A stretch of DNA of 64,000 nt from NCBI RefSeq assembly GCF_965638725.1, contig NC_134952.1, positions 60,862,065 through 60,926,064 of the forward strand. Reading direction: 5' to 3'. The first letter of the stretch is position 1. Each line of letters opens with the position of its first letter. Under the pieces are notes generated by a model that was not told the origin of the DNA, searched no databases, and saw nothing but the letters and a program-made list of their open reading frames with translations. Source of the DNA: Aptenodytes patagonicus (Eukaryota > Chordata > Aves > Sphenisciformes > Spheniscidae). Shown here piece after piece: positions 1 to 13,600 of the stretch. The position numbers were made by a program, and so were the translations under genes.

Positions 1-339
1 GATAGAGCTATTCTCTTTTTTTATCATAGGCTGTAAAAGGAAATAAATTCCCAGATGCATCGAGAATCTTAGAAGTATTGTTAGCACTCAGGCTCTGTCA
101 ACATTTCCATCTTAAATCATTATTTAATATTGAGTCATAAACACCTTTCTGTAAACATTTATTTAGTGCCTGACAAGGTCTCCCTTCTAAAGGGGGGGGG
201 GGGCGGGGAAAGATGGTTGTTGCTCAAAAAACCCAGGGGTTTAAAATATTTTTAATGATATCTTTAAAGGCTCTGTTCCAAATCTGTCATGGTTCAATAC
301 TGTCCTTATTCAAAGTCTATATTGGGGTAAGTTTGTTCT

Positions 340-376
340 GGACTTGTACAGTGCCTGGCACAGTAAGGTTCTCAGA
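340..376 (+). mobile_element. L2/MIR 3'-tail fragment
   Basis: GTACAGTGCCTGGCACAGTAAGG followed by TTCTCA resembles the shared 3' tail of L2 and MIR elements (CAGTGCCTGGCACATAGTAGGCGCTCA). It is short and degenerate. Confidence 0.4.
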
Positions 377-1067
377 GACCCGAGGCACTGCAGCGAAAGC
401 AAATAATACAGATTTAATACTGACTGTGTTTACGCAGTCTGACCCTGAGTACTGCTTAGCTCCTGGGTCCTGCAGTCTGCCTCGGCTATGTCTTGCCTCT
501 GTGTTGGGATGAAATGTGGGAATGCAATCACTCTGCTTTGCGCCCTGCCCAGTCTGAAGGGAGGAAAGGGGGTCTGTGAGCTAGGAGGGAACCAGAGCGA
601 CCTCCACAAGGTGCAGTAATATGGAGCACCCCTGTCCCACAGGTGAGAGACAGCCACCAGGAATTAATCCCTCCTCACAAAGCTGAAATGACCAGCTTTG
701 TGCATCTATGTGAGTACAGAAGCTAGCTCTTTGTTTCATGTACTCACCAAAGAGTCGCTGGATGCAAAATGACTGAGTCTGTTTGCTCTGGTGCGTTTTG
801 GATACAGTCTTTAAAAACCCTAAACCTGCCATCTGGTCAGCTAAAGAGGAGCCTTTTCTCTATGGAGGACCAACTGTGTGATATAATTTGCAGGACAGGA
901 GCTCAAAAGGTCTACAGGTTAGTAAGCAAGTTAACATCACTAGTCCCCACAATACATATTAGACCGAAGTTATTGTTATTAGCAGAAATTGTCAGCATCA
1001 CAGTTATGTTTGACGACGATGTTGGCTCTGTGCTTTACACAAACAAAAATTGTCTTTTACTTTCCAG

Positions 1068-1246
1068 TTCTGACTTACACAGAGGACAGCTTACGCCCAT
1101 ATCCTCGCCGCTGGATGGAGTTATGCGCTCCGCACTACCCCAGGCTCTGGCCGCGTGCTGGTACAGAGAGCACGATGTTATGCTTAAGGAAGCCGTGCTT
1201 GTGGTACAGCAGGATCCGCCTGGATCTAAGTGCCATTTATCACAGG
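1068..1246 (+). other. Unassigned possible exon (179 nt) with good splice signals
   Basis: The acceptor TCTTTTACTTTCCAG ends at 1067 and a donor CACAGG|GTAAGA follows 1246. Two of the three frames are open throughout; one begins LTYTEDSLRPYPRRWMELC. CpG content is higher than in its surroundings. I recognise no protein in any frame on either strand, so it may be an exon of a noncoding RNA or chance. Confidence 0.3.
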
Positions 1247-4200
1247 GTAAGAAACTGAAACAGAGCCTGAGGAAGGGAAGAGGAAAAGAAGGGCCATGCA
1301 ATCTTGATCTCCATCACGGCCTGGAAGAACAGCCTCTCTTATACTGCCGCTGACATTTTACTGTCAAGAAAATCAAATCTCAATTTTCACTGGAAGATTT
1401 TAAAAGAATGGCAAGTGCAAGTGAGTGCAGATTTAAGGCTACCCTCAAACGTGATTGAATAGTGGGAGAAAATAACTTTTTGTAGTTTTAATCTCTACTA
1501 ATCCACCAAGTTTTTTGTTTTCGCTTCCAGACTGAGATTTTCTTGTAATACTTTATGCAAAAAAGTCGGGTCCTGGTTTATTCTACTTGCCTTACTCTAC
1601 AGGTGAATGGAGATTTAGTAGATGTGGCGTCAGGCAAGGAGGAAGCGAAATCTGACAGACCGACAGAATGTGACTAATAACCAGTTCATACAGAAAGTCT
1701 TTTTGTTAACACCAATGTAACTCCTTTGCTAAGCGAGCAGGGAAAAATCTGTTTGGTTCTTTCAGCAAAGTACTGAAGCACAAGCCTAACTTTAACTATG
1801 TGAATAATATCACTGACTAGTTCATATACTTATACCCAGTGTTAGAAATTTTAAAATATTTGCATCTTCATTTAATTGCTGAGGGATCTCCCACGGCTTT
1901 GAGAAAATTTCCAGAACAAAAATTCTGAATGCTAAAGGAGATTTAAAAAAATTAAATGAACATGGGTACAAATTGCCTTCATGTGCCTCCCCGACAGCTT
2001 ACGATCATTTCTAGTGACACCTGCCACTGTGTGTATATATATATTTCTGTTCTCTTAAAATTATTGCAGCACCTATCTTTATTGCATTAGGTCAAATAGT
2101 ACTGACGTAACTGAATGGTAGGTGGTACATAGGAGACCATGTCGTATCTAAAAATCGCTTTAGCAGCTTAGCTCAACTGAGGCAGCAGCAATAGCCTGGA
2201 TTCTGAATTGCTTGATTTCTATTAGTGAAAATCCTGAGTGGCCTAAAAACCAATCTAGACAGGTTCTGTATGTAAAGTGCGTGTAATCCTTTACTATTTA
2301 ATAAATCCATAATATTTAGTTGTCCATCTCATAAGAAACTTCTTTATGGATCAAGGCTCCTTTGGACTAGCAGCGATGTTAACAGGACAAAGTTAGCCCT
2401 TAGCATAACAAATTTATGATTTTATTTGTTTCCCATTAAAATGTGTTGCCGGTTTAATGGAGATTGAGATTCTTAGCATGACAGATATTTAGGACAACTT
2501 CAGAGGGCTCTGTATCTCTGTTGTTTTAAAATACTTGGTATTACATGTAAAACGAAAAATGTTACGTGTAAAAAAAAAAAAAAAAATACAGCTGTGTGTA
2601 TTTTTTACAATCCTAAACTTAAACACAAATTCCTTCCTTCCCCACATATGGTTGGAGGAAGGGGGGTTAAGCTTTCACATTCACCAAACTATGCCTAATT
2701 CACACGACCAGAGTGGTGTACAGAACCCACAAAGGCATCCAGTAATCAATTCTTTGGAGGAAAGTGGGTTCATCTATTTTCGCTGCAAGAAAAGTTGTGC
2801 CTTGCAGACAGCCCTTTGCTCTTTGCCATGTGAATTAGCAGTGCACTGCTGTTAATCTAAGTGGATTAAAAAAGGGTAAAGACTCCTGGTCCATGAAAGC
2901 CTACTCTATAGCTAGATTTTGTGCAAGTGTAACTGTGTTGGTTGTGTGGGAGACCTGGGGGGGGGGGGGGGGGAGCACAAGGGGGGTCTTTTAACTGCAT
3001 CTATAGCTCCTGGTATCAATTCACTTACAGTGGCAGGAAGGTGCTTGCAATTCATTCCTTTTCCTGGAGAGGAATAATAATATCGGTATGGGGTCTTTAT
3101 ATTGGTATAATGGCAGTCACGACGTGGGGGAGAGGGGAAAGGTTGTGTTGGTGCTCTTATGCCCGAGCGGTCGAAGCGACACGGCTTCTGTGTGCAGACC
3201 CAGCTGAAATAATGTGCTTCCCAAGAAAGACAACAGCGCCATTCTGCAGTTATAAAGCACTGGGCTTAAGAATTTTGCTTGTGAGCATATCTAGGAGCTT
3301 GGCATGCTGACTAGATAAATGTTTAAAAATAAGTCTAGTGCCCAAGCTGACAAGCTTGTGCCTTTTTGAATATATTCATCTGAAGAAGAAAATGGATTTA
3401 TCTAAAAGTCTGTTTCATTTGACTGAGGTTCTCATCAGGGATGTAACGCTTACTTGCCATTTTCCTTACTCACCTGAATATTTTTGGTATCTGGAGACAA
3501 AGATAAAGAGGGTTGTACTCTATTAATCACCCTTCTCTTTGTTCTCAAGCTACCTCTCTTCCTTCTATCCCTCCTCCAAACACACCTCCCTTACCAAATC
3601 TTTAGAAAAAAAATAATCGCTGCTATGTTCTTTCAGGGACTCTAGCACTTACTGGTACAACATGTAATACTTGTTCTTGATTTGTTTTGTTGGTATCTGA
3701 ATGGGAGCTAGTAGAAAAAAAAATTCACATAAAAATTGAAGTTTATAAATAACAGATGTGAGCTTTTTTTGTGAAAAATATTTGGTTTTTAAAACATTCA
3801 AAGTTTTTAAGGAAAAAAAATCTAATTCTGTTTGCTTATTTTGTTTTTCCTTTTTTTTCTTTTGTTCCTGTCTCCATTTTCCTGAGGCTAGAAGACAAAT
3901 AAAATTTTCCTGGGGAAGAAAAAAAGGAAAAGTATTGTCGTCATTTTTAACATGGTGAAATGAGCACAGAGAGGCTAAAATCAAGAAGTTTCCACAAAAC
4001 TAGGATACCTCAGAAGTGACACTCTTATTCTTTGGGTACTCACCGTTACACGGTACAAATCCCACAGGCATGATTTACCTGTAACATGTCTAGCAATTAT
4101 TTCCATTGGACTAAATGGGGTTTGAAGAAAGGGTTTTGCAGAAAAATGTGTTGTTCAGTGTTCCCTTAGAGCCAGCACTTCTGATAGCCTCCTGCTCTGT

Positions 4201-6671
4201 TGCATGAGGATCTGATTACAAGCCTCCTCAAACTCCAGCTCCCCACATCTCCCTTCTCTAGCTATCGTAACAAGTCATAATCTCCATGCATAGGTATAAA
4301 ACTGCTCATGTATAGATATAAGCTACTAACTGCCAATGTTGACTTGTGGCAGAGCCACTGCATGCCCTCAGGTCTCCATCCTGGGGCCTATTGCAGCTCC
4401 ATGCCAGGTGCGGGGAACTTTGCACAGCAAAGTCCTGACCCGACGTGGGCTGGGGACATCACTGGGACACGTACGTGCGCTGTGGAAGTCTGAAGTGCTG
4501 CCAGTCCCAAGCATGTAGGCACCGTCCTGGGAGCTGAAGGCTGCACACCAGTACTGCTCTTTGGCCCCCCTGTCCCCACGCATGAGTAAAGATTCAGCCT
4601 GAGGCTTCTCTGCTGTGTAGCAAACCACCCTTTTCCTCTCCCGGGATAAGCAGACAAGGGCAGAGGCAGCCCGCTTTGCCAGATGGAGGGAAGAGAAAAT
4701 GGGATGGACCGGAACTGGGTTCCTGTGTGCAAAATCCGGGGGACAGAGGCATGTCACTCCCAGTCTGGCTGACGGTGACAGCCCCGCTTCCTTGTCAGCC
4801 ACAGCTGCTGCCACCTCAGCCCTGAGCCCTTCCTGGGTGAAAGCAGCAGCCACCTGGCTTTGGACGGTCATGGTAGAGGTGATGCAGGCAGCAGGGCCCA
4901 GCCTCTCGGGCTGAGCTGCTTTCCCCGGCATGCCCTTCACCATGCCAATGAAAAACTCCTCTAACCACAACCACTCTTGTCACCTCCCTTATCCATGCCA
5001 ACTGCCCTCTGCTCATGCTTACAAATTCTGTGGGGGACATAACCCATTGCAGCTCTTCCTAATGCCATAGTGCCCTTGTCTGTTCTGCCTTTCATGGTCT
5101 CCAGCTGGGCACATCTGTCTCAAGCAATGTTTAGCTCTCCATCACCTCTACGGAGAGAGCACTCAGCCCTCCCTAAATTTCAGTCTGGCCTGGATGACTT
5201 AATTCTTTTGGCAAGTTCTGCTTTACAAAAAGTGGCGATTCCAGCCACCACTTGGCCACAAACTCTCCTTAAGATCTTCCAAGCTGGCCGAGGACAAGCA
5301 TGCCCAGCCCGGTGGAGCCTGGGCTGGAAAGCTGGGGTTCAAAAGTGCAGCCTGCGAGTCTGTTTCACAGATGACTGGGTGGTTCCAGAAAGTGAAGTAA
5401 GCAACAGCCCCCACCTCGCCATCATCACGGGGAACCGGCTGGGACATACTGCAGCGTTTTGGCTTTGTAACACATCAATGCGTGTTTCCTACAGCAGCCA
5501 TAGTCTGATGAGAGCTGGCAGGCGCTACAGCACGTGTAAGCTTCAGAGAATTTAGCTGCCCAGCTCTAACAAGTCTCTCCAGAGTATGTCCAAACTAGAA
5601 TTTCACAGATTTGGCAGATATTATTTAGGAAAGCAAAGGGCATGTTCCTGACATCAGAGTAACCCTGTCAGCAAATTCACATCCCTGCTCCTAAGCGCAT
5701 ACAAGCCAGTGCTTTGCAGCGGGATGAAGGTCTTTTTCTCCCTTTAGAAAATGAGCCAAATAACAGATTAATTTCCTGATCCCTGGAAATGCTGGCTGAG
5801 CCATTTCTGCTGAATCTTTAACCAAAAGATAAATAAATCATCAACCAAAGATAGACATCTTTCATGGATGTTTTTAGTATGAAGGAAAGTATGGAAAAAT
5901 TTTGAGTGCCTAAAATAATCTTTTACAAAAAGCAACTTTACATTCTTATGGATGCAATGTAGGGCCATGTTTCCCAGTAACAGCGTTTACTATTACAGGC
6001 ATCTGTGCCACACCTTTTGCCAAAGTGCTTCTTCAAGGAACAGGAAAAATATTTCACAAGTAGCATGTTAAAAATAATCTCGCTCTTCTTAACCCATTAG
6101 CAGTTAAGTTAAATATGCTTCAGCATGGGATCTTCCCCCAGCTGCTCAGATCCCGTTATCCAAAGGACCTCCTGTGTGCTGTCTTCCCCTCTCCTACAGA
6201 GACAAATTAAGCTGTCCCTATCCCGTTCCCATCTTCCCCTGGACGCAGCTAAGGCGAGGGAGTTTTACAGTCCAGAAACCAACTGAGCTGCAGGCAAAAA
6301 TATCAGTGGCTCCTCTGCTTGCTTGGAGGCATCTAAGAGAATAAAGCGTGGTCTGGGGCTTCATCATGGGCCAGCATTGTCCTCCCCCTCAAGGGTCTTC
6401 AAAGCAGCTGTGACCAGCAGCATCCTAGGAATGTAGTTTCCATGCAATTCTTCTTTTTGACAGCAACGTCTAATCTACTGAATAATACGATCCCGTAGGA
6501 TTCACAGCGCTTTGGGGATTACCTGGATTCATTGAGAAAAAAACTTCTCCCAAAATCTTCATGAGCAAATTGTGGGATCCCTGGGAGGGTCAAGGAACTG
6601 GGTCTACAGCAGAAGGAGAAGCATTTTTCTGTGAATTAGAAATCATTGTAGCATTTTGCATATGGTTGCAT

Positions 6672-6765
6672 TAAGGTGGGGAGGCTAAGTGACATGCCCA
6701 GGGTTACAAAGCAACCAAGTGGTAGCACGGAAAAAGAAATCTTACATCCAGACTCCTATTTGTCT
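6672..6765 (-). mobile_element. MIR-type SINE fragment, reverse orientation
   Basis: GAGGCTAAGTGACATGCCCAGGGTTACAAAGCAACCAAGTGGTAGCACGG matches the reverse complement of the MIR core (GAGGTTAAGTAACTTGCCCAAGGTCACACAGC...) with scattered changes, as expected of an element older than the bird-mammal split. Confidence 0.55.
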
Positions 6766-7469
6766 CTAGTTTCTATTCGTTCATTCGCTGATGCTTTCAA
6801 ATCTGTAGTTAACGTTGCTATAATGCATTTAGAAGTGAATGACAAATAAATATTTTTTCTTGTGGGCAATAAAGATGAGTTGATTTTGCACAGTTGTAAA
6901 ATTCTGTTATGTATAAAGGATTCCTTATTTTATAATAGCTATTAGAGTGTTTGTTTGTAGGATTTTCTTGGGGTGGAAACATCAGAAGAAGCATTGCTTT
7001 GAGCTAATCATTTAGCAAAGGACAAAGATGCTTTAGATTGCTGACTCGTCCTATAGTTAATGGTTCTCTCAGGCTTTTCTCTGTCAAATGTGGCAACTAT
7101 GACATCAAATGTTATCTCTGTAAACACATGCCAACTCAAAATAGCACATGGGGGGGAAGGACGAAGAGTTCCTTATCCTATATTTTAGCCAAGATTATGG
7201 TCACCAGCATGTTGCTCTCACCATGGAAAAAAATAGACTTCAGGATAACTATGCTTGCCAAAAGTTAATTTTTAAAAATAAATGACCGACCCAACCAACC
7301 ATTCCACTTTCACATTAGCCATCTTAGAGGATCATATGCCGAGTGCATAAAACACGGAATTCTCATTTCTGGGATGACAGAATTTGAGTTCTGATATATT
7401 ATTTGCAGAGGCTCACTATGGGCACGAGGTGCTACAGCTATTAGAGACTTTTTTCCAAAGATTTTGCAG

Positions 7470-7600
7470 GACAGCAGACTGGCAGTTCAGAGACCCAGAC
7501 TGTTTTGTTGATCTGCCACTGATCTGCCATGTGACCTTGAGCAAGTCTTTTCACTTTTCTCTAGCTCTGTTTCTCCTCCTACAATTTGCCTTATCTATTT
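7470..7600 (+). mobile_element. MIR-type SINE fragment, forward orientation
   Basis: The run CAGACTG...CTGCCACTGATCTGCCATGTGACCTTGAGCAAGTC...CTAGCTCTGTTTCTCCTCCTACAA...AAATGG follows the MIR consensus core in order (TGCCAC, GTGACCTTGGGCAAGT, CTGTGCCTCAGTTTCC, AAAATGG). Confidence 0.6.
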
Positions 7601-10600
7601 AAATGGCAGCCTTTCTAAGCAGGGAATTTCTCACCTTGTGCTAGCTAGCAGTGCTCAGCTCAATGTGAACCCGTCTTCCTTGGGATTATTGTATTGCAAA
7701 GCTAGCAAGTAACACTACCAATTAAAAGCGCTAGTGTAAAATACTAATAAGCTATTTTTCCAGAGGGGGTCTTAGCTGCAGTCAGAAGAGCAGTAATGCC
7801 CCCTTCTCCAATACTTCACTTCTGCTGTTCTTCCTATCCAGGAGCTGAAGCTGTGAAGTGGCATCAACAACACTGCCACTTTACAGCCAGGTTTTTGGAG
7901 GCAAGCCTCAAAACTGTGAAAATGTGGGGTGCAGCAGCGTGAAGCAGAGCTGGCCAGACTGTGGCTGCTGAGCCACACTTGGCTTAGGAGCAGGTCAAAT
8001 CCACTCCCATGCTGGGCTTTATCAAGGAGGACGAGAGGTGCTCCTAATCCTGACTGTGAGTGAAAGTGAGCCTGCGGAGCTGCCAAGGTTTTCCTCTGCC
8101 AGCAGTGCTGGATCTCAGCCATCCATACTCGCAGCCCCAGGTGGGCGCTATGTGTCGTCCCAGGGGTTGGGGACCGCCAGCGGTGGCCAGCTCCAAGGAT
8201 GGTCAGGCTCACAGGCAACACAGCCCTGCTGAGCCACCCAGAGTAAAGCCACAGGCATTACTGTGTGCAAAGCTCTCTCCCTTTAACCTGCACACCCAGC
8301 CTGAAGTGGCAGAGGGCAGATAACCCAGGTGGTTCGCAGCCCGCCAAGACCCCTGTGCTTGAGGAGGTAATTTCGATGCAGCTGAATGACATGCCTGCTT
8401 GGCAGTGAAGAGCCACAGACTGTCCTAGTTTTTCCAGTGTGGATAATTGTCACTGGCTGTGTCTCATAATGAAATACACCATGAATAAGAACAGGTACAG
8501 AGTACAGAGGCTTGCCATGCACGCCTTCAGAGTCCTGGGTAATGGGTGCACCTGTCCGGAATTTATATGCAAGAGCCTCAAATGTCCATTTAGCAAGACA
8601 TCTGCATGTGTGGCACCTGTTCCTGAATGCTGGAAAAAGTATAAAATACAAACAAACTTAAGGAGGGGCTTTTCTTCCTTCGTCATGGCACATTATCGGT
8701 AGACATCTCTGAGAAAGCCATCTGTACAGCCTGTAGAGCCATATCCTGCCAGACCCCCAGTTAGGGGCTGCAACCTATGGACCAATGGTGCAGGAAAACT
8801 CTGTCTTCCCCCAACACCAATGGCATTAAGCACAGGTTAGAGTGGGGAGGTTTTCTGAGGCTGAATCATGATTTTTGGATGGAAGGTATGTTTTGGTCAG
8901 GGATATAATGTGTGCTGCAGCTTATGTTGACTTTGGCCAAGTGGCTTATTATCCTAACTAGGAGATGTTTGTAAATATGCCCAGAAATTTCTAATATATT
9001 TTACAAGCCAGGCGCAAGCTGTCAGCCTGAAGCACATCCATAGCAGAGCCATTTCCTCGGCATTCTTCCTATAAATTAGACAAATGCCCAGACTATTTAA
9101 GGCAGCAGTTCACTTCACAGAGCAAGATTTCTTAACACAGGTCCCAGGAGAAATGTGCCTACCTACCTCATCGGCACGATTTTGGGAGCTGAGGCTTTCT
9201 CCCAAAAGGGTTGCTCAGCACACACTCACCGTCCTTGCAGCATCCTTTTCCCAACCAAGCACACGCCTCCCCCCTCCATCTGCAAGCCAGGAAGAGTCAG
9301 CGTAGGGGAGTGCAGGCTGTGCCTTTCTCTCGTGCGCACACGGCAAATCCCAGAGCTTTCTGCCTGGAATCCCCCTGAGTCAACGAACAGCTGGGTTTCT
9401 ATCCGAGTCAGGAGGCAGCTCTCGGAGGAACATCTGGCTCCGGTCTCTATCTTGTCTGCTGCTCCTTCACACATCTACTTCCTTAAAAAGAGCTTACTGG
9501 GGAGGGAAGCAGGAGGGAAAACTGGCTCCAGGTTCTTTTGACTACTTAAAGAGGACCACCCTGTTGCATTGTCAAACAAAAGTTATATATTTCCTACAAA
9601 AAATAAAACACTTAAATAAGGGAGACAATTAGATGTAGTTGCATTTGCCTATGGCACTGCAGCTCCAACATCTTTGGGACGACTGGGAGGTTTACATGCA
9701 AGAATGCTGTGTGCCGCTCGCCTTCTCTTCAGTTTGAGTTCCCAGGGTGTTTAAGAGGGGGGTCTGCACAGAAAGGGCTGAGCGAAACCTTTGGGTGTTT
9801 GGGGGAGTTGTATTAAACATTAAGCAGGGATGTCAGTCCACCCAGCCTTGCAGATGAAACACTTGCTTTGCAAATTGCCCCAGAAGAAGCTGGTGGCAAT
9901 CTTTTTAGAGGCTCGTATTGCTTGGTGTGAATAACAGTGGTCAAGTGTCTTCTCCAACAATTTCCAAATAAGTGCAAGCCAAATGAGAGAGGAGAAGAAC
10001 AAAGGATGCTGCTGTGGGGCAATAGATTTGAGGGAAAAAATTGTGATTTTGTAGTCAGTCAAATATGGAATGTGCTGATGGTTCCTTAAGATTTTCTAAT
10101 GGAAAAATCATAAGCTGCAAATAGTTAAATCAGAGTCTCTATTTCTCAGCAAACATCTTAAATTACACATAAAAATCTCTTAAACGCCTCAGCTTAAGGG
10201 AGGCCCTGGCTAGCTCTAGATCCTTCGCCTTTTGGGGATTTCACAGCAGACCACCCACTGGGAAAATGAAAAGTTGGCATCTCTACCACTGTGGCACTTT
10301 TTTCTGCAGACGAGTCCCTAAAATACTATCCTTTTGTCCCTGGGGAGACGAAATTAAAAGGTCTAACCTGGTCAACATGATTTGACAAACTAGGGAGGTA
10401 TAAATCACCCATGACATGACACTCTCTAAACTATTAGGTACTCTATTTACATGTATTTGGACCAAATGTCCTGCTTCACCCCGCTACTTACATGTAATGT
10501 AATCAGCCCACACTTGTGCAAATAAGTCTACAATTTCACGCAGAGACATGCTATATGCTGTAGATGCCTTGTCTCAGATAATGAGCAAGTTGTATTAATT

Positions 10601-13600
10601 ATTATAAATCTGTCCCAGCCTATTAAAGTCTTTCCTTAATGATGTTGCAGTGAAGTGGCTGCTTCATTCTGAGTCAGTTTCTCCTGGAGCTACGCTTGCC
10701 TTTTTGATTGAAACCTTTTGTGGCGCTTAGTGGAGGTAGGCTATTTCCAGTTTATAGGCCAACAAGCCACTTTATCTGTAGAGACTTTTATGAAGATTAT
10801 GCTCTTCACCTGAATAAAAGGCCTGGAGTTGGAACTGCTAATCTTATGTATGCAAAAAAAAAAAAATTAACAAAAATGAATGCATGCATTATGCCCAATA
10901 AGTGCCCATTGCTAGGTAGAAATTAGGGATTTTGTTTGCTGTCCATATACCGAAATGATCTTCCTCACCAAGTTAGCTGAGCGTTTCACAACCACCAACG
11001 CGCTTTTATATTCACACCACACGGGACACAATTGTTGCTCTAGTTCAGGTAAGAGCAGGTGAAAGTGGTACCTGACAAAGTATACCTGAACCAAGCCGGC
11101 ATGGCATATGAACTACACAGGGCTTTCCCAGGTGCCCATCTCCTCTGGCCCACACCAAGGACCTGATGAGAACACATTGTGGTTCCCTCTTAGCTTCCTT
11201 GCATGCCTGGTTTCCTTCCCGTGGTTGAATATATGGCTATTCAACATGGTTTTGACTGCTTAAAGCATTATACCAAACTAGATGGCTAGGATATGCACCT
11301 GGATCTGAAGGTCTGGAAGCATCCCAGATCCATCAGTTTAAACACAGTCTTAGTGGTTTGACCTTGTCCTTGTGCCTGAAATGTGAACTAGCGCTGGTGT
11401 CCTGCATTTCGCTGAGTTCAGCAGATGCACAGCCAGTTTGATACCTAGTTAGATGGGCTCAGCTTTAGGAGCTGCCATTTTGCAGGATGGGCCAGTAACA
11501 CCACGGCCAAGGGCCCTACATGTAGAAGGGTCCAGGAGACACGGTGTGTCTGTCCGACCTTCTGTGCTAAAGGCACATGCACATGCACTCACATGCATAA
11601 TATCCAGCAACCGTCTCATCCTCTTGGTACAAGGGACCCAAACCCGACTCAGCCCCCAGCTCCCTTGGGGTTTTACTGTTTGCTCACATAGGAAGTTGGG
11701 AGAGAAGAGTTCACTTTCAGAGGAAAGAGAGGTCCCATCCATAAACACTTCACAGGGCAAACGGGAGAGTGGGAAGCAGCTGAAAGATGCGTTAGCACAG
11801 TGTCTCCAGTCCACAGCAACTCTTGCAGGAGCCTCAGCTACAGTCTAAAACATCAAGACCCCCTTGGGGTACTGTAAAGCGCATCCAGCACCAGTTACTA
11901 AGCTAGATTGCATGACAGCATTTTAATCACAGAGGCCACAGAGCCAGGATTACATATCTAATGTCATGCCCTTAAGAGTTAAGTGGTGTTGGACTATAGC
12001 GTTACGTGTAGATGAGTGTCAGATGCAGTCTTGAATTTCTTGCCAGGATATCAATAACTGCTTTTTGTGATTTTCTACTTTTCACTCATTTGGCTAAAGT
12101 CCATGTTTGCAGCCTCAAATCAGGCATCTCCTAATGGACAGAGTGAGGCTTTTCTTTGCCCCACTGGGAGACCTCACTGTGCTGAGGACAACCCCTCCAG
12201 CAGGTATCTTCTCAAAGGGAAGCACCCCACAGTTCCCTCCAATGGAAATGATGGCAGGACAGGACCGGCAGGTTTATTCTTAAGGCCTGTGCTAGGCTCT
12301 GCTATTCTCTTCGTAACAGCCTGGCATTCATAATCCTCTGGGATAGTCCAAGTGGGCATTCTGCCCACAACACTCCACGTGCTCTGCTTGCATATATGTG
12401 TAAACTAAATTTTGCAGTGAAATTAATCAGATGCCATGAAGAATAACAAAGAATAAATTATGAGAATCATCATTGCCTTTTTAGAAACTGCATTAAGATG
12501 ACCAACTTAGCTGTCCTATTTTCCCTCTGTAAGCTTATTTCAACTAGATTTCTTTTAAGAAAGTGAAAGTCTGCCATTAAAATAAGTCAGTAAAACATAA
12601 TTGCTTGGGTATCGTCACCAAAGAATTCACATTTATCACTCCTGTAACATACCACCCCTGAGCTGATCTAGAGGGCACATAGACTTTTCTTAATATGACC
12701 GCACATTGGCTTCAGTGGCATTGTATTCGACGAAGGTTTCTTCTTGTGACAGTCTCTGCATAAGACTTCTCACAGGGACCAGAAATAAGATCTCTTTTCT
12801 TCTTCTCAAGCTGCTTCATCTTTTCTTCTTACTCCTCCTTTGGCTTCATTTCTCCAGCCAGAAAAGAAAAGTAAGGGAACTGCTCCACGATTTCTAATAC
12901 AACAGGTTTCTAACACAAGGCTGCATTGTTGTCTGCTCATGCCCACAACCTCCAGACAGAGTCAGCATGGTCTTCGTAGCCTGGGCTGCAGGTTCTCTGA
13001 AAAGCCTTCACAGAGCTCCTTTGGAGGGTTTCCTCCAATTTTATTTCATCCTAATTTCCCTAAACATCAGAAATACCCTGGTCCCAAACAGCTGATCAAT
13101 TTCTGTGGTGGGACATTAAGTATTTTCTGGTTGGGAATTTTTTTTTTCATGCCCTGTTGAATCGACAAGCGCATCACAGCTTCTGCTCCTTCCAGCGCGA
13201 GGAGGAAAACGCTACACTGACCAGTGTAGGCCCGTAATATTGCCATGTAAACAATGCTCGCTCGGGTCCCCAAGCTGTGTTATTTATGTCCCCAGAATCG
13301 ACAGTTCTACCGGAGGGGATTTGAGTGGTCTCAAATGGCAGCGCCTGGCCATCGCAAGAATTAAGTACTCCGTTGTCACAGAGAGAATTGTTAGAGCTGT
13401 GCTCCAGTTTCAGAAGCCTTTTTGTTACGAAGACAGAAAAATGCAACATTCCCTGCGCCCTAGACAATTAAAAGGAAATACCCTATAAGACGCTGAGAGC
13501 CTACAACTGTCACTAAGTCAGCAATGAGGCTGCTTCTCCGGGTAATTAATATCCCTTTTTGTTGCAAAAAAAAAAACCAAACAAATCACCCCTGTCAGCA

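Noticed and set aside
3160..3225. tRNA-like A-box (GCCCGAGCGGTCGAAGCGAC)
   Set aside because: Resembles the start of a class II tRNA but no B-box (GGTTCGAATCC) or closing acceptor stem follows; chance or a very old SINE remnant.
4368..4970. 200-codon minus-strand ORF
   Set aside because: No recognised family, no splice or promoter context, and competing ORFs in other frames; length is not exceptional for a GC-richer stretch.
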